This document shows positions 59,358-64,000 of a DNA stretch of 64,000 bases, piece by piece. Location: contig JAFWJA010000015.1 of NCBI GenBank assembly GCA_017511805.1, positions 129,098 to 193,097 on the forward strand, in the 5' to 3' direction. The notes below the pieces were generated by a model that did not search any database, had not been told where the DNA came from, and saw nothing but the letters and a program-made list of their open reading frames with translations. The DNA comes from Bacilli bacterium. Its GTDB lineage: Bacteria > Bacillota_I > Bacilli_A > RF39 > UBA660. Every line of letters starts with the position of its first letter. Position 1 is the stretch's first letter. Position numbers and translations under genes: made by a program.

Positions 59358-60506
59358 TTGATCAATAAAGATGATAAGAATATAAATATTAGTAAAGTAA
59401 ATGAATTAACTAGTGTTGGTTCAAAGATATTAAAAATACTTTATTTTTTAATTATTATAGTAGCAATATACGCAGTTACATTAATAAATAAAGAATGGGG
59501 TATTTTTAATTTTGTTTTTACAATATTATCTGTTATGTCTCCCTTATTTATTGGTATAATAATCGCATATTTATTTAATCCTATAGTCAATAGATTAACT
59601 AATAAAAGAATGAATAGAACTGTTGCGACTAGTATAGTATTTATTGTATTAGGTATAGTAATATATTTATCTTGTTCTTATTTATTTCCTATTATAGGTA
59701 AAGAAATAAAAGATTTAATAAAATATTTACCAAGTGTATTTGATAGTATAAATGACTTTATAAATGGTATTTTAAGTAAATTAAATATAAATGGTGTTAG
59801 TTCTAATATTACAGATAATATTAAAAATAATTTAATGAATTGTTTAACTAATATGACTACTAATTTACCTAATCAAATGTTTAGTACAATTAGTTCAGTT
59901 ATTAGTCATGTTTTATTAGTTTTATTTGGTTTTGTAATTAGTTTTTATTTACTTATAGATTTTGATAGAGCAGAAGATTATATTTATGTTCTTATACCTA
60001 AAAAATACAGAAAAGATATACATAATTTATTAAGTACTATTAGTGAACAAATATTTAGTTTTGTTAAAGGTACTGGTTTTATAGCATTAGTAGTTTTTAT
60101 AGTATCTCTTGTTAGCTTTGAAATAGCTGGTTTAAGAGCCGCTATATTCTTTGCATTATGGAACTCTATTACTAATATTATTCCATATATAGGTCCATAT
60201 ATTGGTGGTATACCAATAGTTGCAGTAGCATTCACAACAAATTATAAACTAGGTATTATTATATTAATAATAGTATTAGTAATACAATTATTAGAAAGTT
60301 ACATCCTTAACCCGATCATAATGAGTAAAACCATGAAACTACATCCTGTAACAATTATTATAAGTTTATTACTGTTCGATTATTTCTTTGGTATTATTGG
60401 AATGCTTATCGCAACACCTTTAACCGCAATACTAAAAACAATATTATTATTTATAGATGAAAAGTTTAATTTAGTAGAAAGAATATGTAAACGAAATCTC
60501 TTTTGA
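59358..60506 (+). CDS. AI-2E family (PerM/YtvI-like) membrane protein, TTG start likely
   Basis: 382 residues, about eight membrane segments. Family hallmarks: GIIIAYLFNPIVNRLTNK, FVISFYLLIDFDRAEDYIYVLIPKKYRKDIHNLLSTISEQIFSFVKG, GPYIGGIPIV and QLLESYILNPIIMSKTMKLHPVTIIISLLLFDYFFGIIGMLIATP. Members are transporters of unclear substrate (some are Na/H antiporters). The TTG at 59358 is six bases after AGAGGTG; GTG at 59349 overlaps that site. No ATG fits. Confidence 0.85.
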   Translation: MINKDDKNINISKVNELTSVGSKILKILYFLIIIVAIYAVTLINKEWGIFNFVFTILSVMSPLFIGIIIAYLFNPIVNRLTNKRMNRTVATSIVFIVLGIVIYLSCSYLFPIIGKEIKDLIKYLPSVFDSINDFINGILSKLNINGVSSNITDNIKNNLMNCLTNMTTNLPNQMFSTISSVISHVLLVLFGFVISFYLLIDFDRAEDYIYVLIPKKYRKDIHNLLSTISEQIFSFVKGTGFIALVVFIVSLVSFEIAGLRAAIFFALWNSITNIIPYIGPYIGGIPIVAVAFTTNYKLGIIILIIVLVIQLLESYILNPIIMSKTMKLHPVTIIISLLLFDYFFGIIGMLIATPLTAILKTILLFIDEKFNLVERICKRNLF

Positions 60507-60507
60507 T

Positions 60508-60534
60508 GATGATTTATAATAATCATCTTTTTTT
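60508..60534 (+). terminator. Intrinsic terminator
   Basis: GATGATT-TATAAT-AATCATC hairpin and seven T. Confidence 0.85.
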
Positions 60535-60535
60535 A

Positions 60536-60544
60536 TGATATAAT
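60536..60544 (+). promoter_or_regulatory. Extended -10 promoter of the first leucine-rich-repeat gene
   Basis: TGATATAAT, 16 bases before the ATG at 60561. Confidence 0.55.
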
Positions 60545-60560
60545 TATAGTAGGTGATAGC

Positions 60561-62429
60561 ATGCTTAGTTATGATTTAAAGATGATTAAAGATAAATATG
60601 GAGAAAAGATGATGCATTTATGTAGAAGACTATTTCCAAGTTTATTAGATCATGAAGGTTTATTATTTAAATTATTATCAGAACATTTTGAATTTAATAA
60701 AGAATTGTGTGATGATATTATAGAAGGGACTAGTTGGTTTTATAGCGCAGAAGAAGAATTTAAAAACTTTATTTATGCTCTTGTTGATGTTGAATCTATT
60801 GATAAAGAAAAAAAAGAGGAATCGCCTGAAGAACTATTAGACAAAGCTGGATACATTTTAATTGAGTGCCACTCTGAAGAAGATATACAATCTTTTAGAA
60901 AATATTATGCTCCACGTGAAGAACTATGTACATTTCATGGTGGTAGATTAAATTCTTGTTTTGTGTTTTTTGCAGTTAAAAAGAATGTAGATGAGATTAG
61001 AAGAGAAAATTTCCTTACTCCAAAAAGAGAAGATGAGTATGGGACATCGGTTATTAGTATTCAATTTTCTAGAGGAGATATTAATACATTATCAATTAAA
61101 AATAGATATAATCATACAGTAAATAATCCAGATGCTACATTTGGTAATAACTTAGATAATATAATTCCAGGTTTAACTGATGCGTTTACTAAAAAATATG
61201 ATTTTAATATTAACTATAATACTCATAATTTTTCACTTCCTGGTTATGTGAAAGCAAATGATGGAAAATTTTATAAGTATAATTATGAAATAAATAACGT
61301 ATATTATTGCACAAATAATGTAATTATTGATAATTTTGAGGTTAAGAGGTTAGATAAAGCAAAATATATAATTGCTGATTATTATATTATTGATAAAGTA
61401 AATAAAACTATTAGTTTACATGATGATAAAATAAAAGATTCTTTTATAAATACTATAGGGAAAATAGATAAAATTGAAGAAACAGTAGATAAAGCTACTA
61501 ATAATAGATCTATTATTATAAATAATTCTATTATTATTACTTTAGATAGGGGTAATAGAATTATTAATTTTGTTAATAATAAATTAGAAGATATTCCTGA
61601 CAATTTTATGCATTATAATAAAACATTAAAAACAATTAGTATTCCTAATGTAAGATTAATTGGTCATAGATTTTTACCGCGTAATATAGAACTTAAAGAT
61701 TTTAAATCACCATTATTAATAAAAGTGGGAGATTTCTTTTTGTCAAGCAACGAAGATATAGAAGCCGTAGATATTCCTAATGTAGAATCTGTAGGTCATA
61801 ATTTTATGGGAGCATCTAATAAAATTAAAGTAATAAAAATGCCTAAATTAAAAGAAGCTGGAGATTATTTTATGTTTAATAATAAAGTTATTGAATCTAT
61901 TGATTTTCCCTTATTAGAGAAAGTTGGCGATTACTTCTTACAAGTGGCACCTCTCTACCAAATTAATATACCTAATATTACTGAGGTTGGGGCATTATTT
62001 TTAAGTAATTGTAAAGTAAAAGAATTAACTTTAGAAAAACTAAAAACTATAGGTAATTCATTTTTATCATATAATCGTATGTTACAATCATTATCATTAC
62101 CTAATGTTGAAACTATTGGTAATGAATTCTTAGTATTTTGCCAAAATGTATCTAGTTTAAATCTTCCAAAGGTTAAAACAATAGGTCATCATTTTTTAGG
62201 AGCTAATACTTCATTAAGAACTTTATATTTACCTGAAGTAGTAGAATTTGATTTAGATAGATCTTTCAATTATCAATCTAATCCATATAAAACTAGAATA
62301 GTACTTACTATATATGCGCCAAAACTTGAAGAAGATGCTTTTAAAGATAAGGAATCAGAAACTCTTATTGTTGTGAAAGGAGAACCGCTTGATGAAGAAA
62401 GTAAAGTTAGTAAAAATAGGGGATTATAA
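60561..62429 (+). CDS. Leucine-rich repeat (BspA/LRR_5-like) protein with an unassigned N-terminal domain, copy 1
   Basis: 622 residues, no signal peptide and no membrane segment. Residues 1 to about 330 form a domain I cannot assign, with KYGEKMMHLCRRLFPSLL, HGGRLNSCFVFFAVKKNVDE, EYGTSVISIQFSRG and SIKNRYNHTVNNPDATFGNN. From about 340 come roughly nine repeats of about 23 residues of the form (I/L)xxPN(V/I)xx(I/V)GxxFLxxNxx(I/L), e.g. IPNVESVGHNFMGASNKIKV, ending in a short acidic tail. A close paralogue follows at 62661. GGTGAT precedes the ATG. Apparently intracellular, unlike surface BspA proteins. Confidence 0.75.
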   Translation: MLSYDLKMIKDKYGEKMMHLCRRLFPSLLDHEGLLFKLLSEHFEFNKELCDDIIEGTSWFYSAEEEFKNFIYALVDVESIDKEKKEESPEELLDKAGYILIECHSEEDIQSFRKYYAPREELCTFHGGRLNSCFVFFAVKKNVDEIRRENFLTPKREDEYGTSVISIQFSRGDINTLSIKNRYNHTVNNPDATFGNNLDNIIPGLTDAFTKKYDFNINYNTHNFSLPGYVKANDGKFYKYNYEINNVYYCTNNVIIDNFEVKRLDKAKYIIADYYIIDKVNKTISLHDDKIKDSFINTIGKIDKIEETVDKATNNRSIIINNSIIITLDRGNRIINFVNNKLEDIPDNFMHYNKTLKTISIPNVRLIGHRFLPRNIELKDFKSPLLIKVGDFFLSSNEDIEAVDIPNVESVGHNFMGASNKIKVIKMPKLKEAGDYFMFNNKVIESIDFPLLEKVGDYFLQVAPLYQINIPNITEVGALFLSNCKVKELTLEKLKTIGNSFLSYNRMLQSLSLPNVETIGNEFLVFCQNVSSLNLPKVKTIGHHFLGANTSLRTLYLPEVVEFDLDRSFNYQSNPYKTRIVLTIYAPKLEEDAFKDKESETLIVVKGEPLDEESKVSKNRGL

Positions 62430-62649
62430 TCTATATACTTTTTCTGATGGTAAGAATGAATATAAAAAGAATATATTTTTTGAAGATTTTAAACCATCTG
62501 TTGGTGATATATTATTTTTCCCAAATAAAGTCTTAGAAGAAATTAATCTATTTACATATGGACCTTTACTAAAAGACGCTAAAGTAGAGGAAGCAATTAA
62601 AATAATACATGATGGTAAAGAAATATTTATGTCTAGATATTATGGTTAG
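62389..62649 (+). CDS. Small protein between the repeat genes, unknown function
   Basis: 86 residues from TTG at 62389 (AAAGGAG six bases upstream) or 85 from the ATG that follows. Soluble, beta-rich: KVKLVKIGDYNLYTFSDGKN, then PSVGDILFFPNKVLEE and IIHDGKEIFMSRYYG. It overlaps the end of repeat gene 1 by 41 bases and ends 11 bases before repeat gene 2, so all three are one transcript. Not recognised. Confidence 0.55.
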   Translation: MMKKVKLVKIGDYNLYTFSDGKNEYKKNIFFEDFKPSVGDILFFPNKVLEEINLFTYGPLLKDAKVEEAIKIIHDGKEIFMSRYYG

Positions 62650-62660
62650 TAGGTGATAAC

Positions 62661-64000
62661 ATGCTTAGTTATGATTTAAAAATGATTAAAGATAAATATG
62701 GAGAAAAGATGATGCATTTTTGTAGAACTTTATTTCCAAGTTTATTAGAACAAGAGGGTCTTCTTTTTAAAATATTATCTGAACATTTTGATTATAATAG
62801 AAGTTTATATGATGATATAAAAGAAGAGTTTGTTGAAGAAGAATTTAAAGATTATATTTATAGTTTTGTAGATGTAGAAACTGAAAAGGTGAAAAGTGCT
62901 AAAACACCAAAAGAGTTACTTGAAGAAGCTGGTTATGATCTATATGAATGCCATTCAGAAGATGATATACAAAGTTTTTCTAAATATTATGCTGAAGATG
63001 AGATAATTTGTACTATTACCTTTGGTGGAAGATTAAATAGATGTTTTGTATTCTTTGCAGTTAAAAAAGACGTAGATAAAATCAAAAGAACTGATTTTAC
63101 TACTCCAAAAAGAGAAGATGAATATGGTACATCTGTTATTAGTATTCAATTTACTAGAGGTGAAATAAATACATTATCTATTAAAAATAGATATAATCAT
63201 ACAGTTAATAATCCGGATGCTACTTTTAGCAATAACCTAGAAAATATAATACCAGGTTTAACTGATGCTTTTGAACGAGAATATGGTTTAAATATAGATT
63301 CTAATAAAAGAGAATTTGCATTAGATAGTTATGTAATCGCAAATGATGGGAAATTCTATAAATTTAATTATGAAATTAATAACGTATATTATTGCGCTAA
63401 TAATGTAATAATAGATAACTTTGAAGTAAAAAGATTAGATAAGGCTAAATATATATTAGCGGATTATTATATTATAGATAAAGTAAATAAAACTATTAGT
63501 TTACATGATGATAAAATTAGTGATTCATTTACAAGATCTATTGGTAAGATTAATAGAATTGAAGAAACAGTAGATAAAGCTACTAATAATAGATCTATTA
63601 TTATAAATAATTCTATTATTATAGAAATGGATAGAGATAATAGAATAGTTAAATTTGTTAATAATGAAATAGAATTTATAGAAGATGATTTTATGTTCTA
63701 TAATAAGTTTGTTCAAGTAATAGAAATACCTAATGTTAAAAGAATTAAGGATAATTTTATGAGAAATAATTTTTCTTTACGTAAGTTTTCTTCATCTGAG
63801 TTAGTGGATGTTGGAAATGGATTCTTAAAATATAATTTTGGTATAGAAGATGCAGTTTTACCAAATTTAATATCTGTAGGAGATGATTTTTTAAAGAGTG
63901 CTAGTTTTCCTATAATATCATTTCCTAATTTAAAGTATATTGGTGATCATTTTATGACTAATTGTTCTACTACCTTTAAACTAGATTTACCTAAAGTAGA
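62661..64000 (+). CDS. Leucine-rich repeat protein copy 2, truncated by the window end
   Basis: Open from ATG at 62661 to the last base (446 complete codons). It begins MLSYDLKMIKDKYGEKMMHF, nearly identical to copy 1 through the first 20 codons, and keeps NRYNHTVNNPDATFSNN and a DNA-level identical stretch around IEETVDKATNNRSIIINN. The repeats begin near residue 345 (IPNVKRIKDNFMRNNFSLRK). GGTGATAAC precedes the ATG, as for copy 1. It arose by tandem duplication; repeat regions have diverged more than the N-domain. Confidence 0.78.
   Translation, partial: MLSYDLKMIKDKYGEKMMHFCRTLFPSLLEQEGLLFKILSEHFDYNRSLYDDIKEEFVEEEFKDYIYSFVDVETEKVKSAKTPKELLEEAGYDLYECHSEDDIQSFSKYYAEDEIICTITFGGRLNRCFVFFAVKKDVDKIKRTDFTTPKREDEYGTSVISIQFTRGEINTLSIKNRYNHTVNNPDATFSNNLENIIPGLTDAFEREYGLNIDSNKREFALDSYVIANDGKFYKFNYEINNVYYCANNVIIDNFEVKRLDKAKYILADYYIIDKVNKTISLHDDKISDSFTRSIGKINRIEETVDKATNNRSIIINNSIIIEMDRDNRIVKFVNNEIEFIEDDFMFYNKFVQVIEIPNVKRIKDNFMRNNFSLRKFSSSELVDVGNGFLKYNFGIEDAVLPNLISVGDDFLKSASFPIISFPNLKYIGDHFMTNCSTTFKLDLPKV

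Noticed and set aside
1..64000. Reassignment of TGA to tryptophan, as in Mycoplasma relatives
   Set aside because: TGA ends murT, the GNAT-fusion gene, the C39 exporter and the AI-2E gene at expected lengths, and Trp positions use TGG.
1..64000. CRISPR arrays, insertion sequences, prophage or attachment sites
   Set aside because: No regularly spaced repeats, transposase, integrase or phage genes were found; the repeats present are hairpins and the duplicated repeat gene.

Overview
The window reads as a chromosome segment from a very AT-rich, streamlined Gram-positive bacterium of the Bacilli type. I judge the G+C content by eye at roughly 25-30 %. Support comes from gene order shared with Bacillus: a dcw cluster ending ftsA-ftsZ, infC-rpmI-rplT, dnaG-rpoD-trmK, sepF-divIVA-ileS and yceD-rpmF. 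Shine-Dalgarno sites are mostly AGGAGG or GGTGAT. TGA is used as a stop (murT, the C39 exporter, the AI-2E family gene), so the Mycoplasma code does not apply. Spore-lineage genes (spoVD/spoVE-type proteins, spoIIIAH, gerE, gerM, sigK) point to an endospore-former or a recent descendant of one. An uncultured gut Bacilli lineage is the best guess; the sequence does not fix the genus.

Layout. 1-1.7 kb (minus): gatD (cut by the window edge) and murT. 1.8-5.0 kb: yebC, a VanY-type carboxypeptidase, a CYTH protein and a small unknown gene. 5.0-10.9 kb: an ABC-F gene behind an attenuator-like leader with an 18-codon upstream ORF, followed without an obvious terminator by two acetyltransferase genes, DUF402, a small membrane protein, a second CYTH protein and an M20 peptidase. 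10.9-23.5 kb: a reduced dcw cluster (spoVD, mraY, spoVE/ftsW, murG, murB, divIB, ftsA, ftsZ) containing an inverted NlpC-type gene and a polysaccharide deacetylase. 23.5-25.3 kb: infC-rpmI-rplT with a leader, then tRNAs. 25.3-31.3 kb: small membrane proteins, tspO, a PBP2, rpmG, ldh, efp. 31.3-33.2 kb: spoIIIAH, gerE, gerM, tRNA-Arg. 33.2-36.3 kb: a Fur-family regulator with two palindromes at its promoter and three metal-permease genes. 36.3-41.0 kb: a C39 peptidase/ABC exporter followed by two tiny double-glycine peptide genes, flanked by unknown membrane proteins. 41-46.4 kb: recD2, sigK, prsW, a surface protein. 46.5-51.9 kb: dnaG, rpoD, trmK, T-box, glyS. 52-57.8 kb: an HExxH protein, sepF, divIVA, T-box, Na/Ca exchanger, ileS. 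57.8-64 kb: yceD-rpmF, gmk, an AI-2E family protein, and two tandem leucine-rich-repeat genes, the second cut by the window end.

Regulatory style. Most transcription units end in a compact intrinsic terminator and are followed within a few tens of bases by an extended -10 promoter of the form TG(A/T)TATAAT, giving very short leaders. The long leaders (ABC-F, infC, glyS, exchanger-ileS) are therefore conspicuous.

The most interesting items are: the two-peptide double-glycine system with its exporter; IleRS with a permuted GLHH signature in place of HxGH, sitting behind a T-box that also covers a Na/Ca exchanger; a vegetative sigma factor with region 1.1 duplicated; a very compact glycine T-box; an attenuated ABC-F operon; GatD without its nucleophilic cysteine; L20 fused to a Rho-N-like domain; and an efp-spoIIIAH junction that looks like a collapsed spoIIIA operon.
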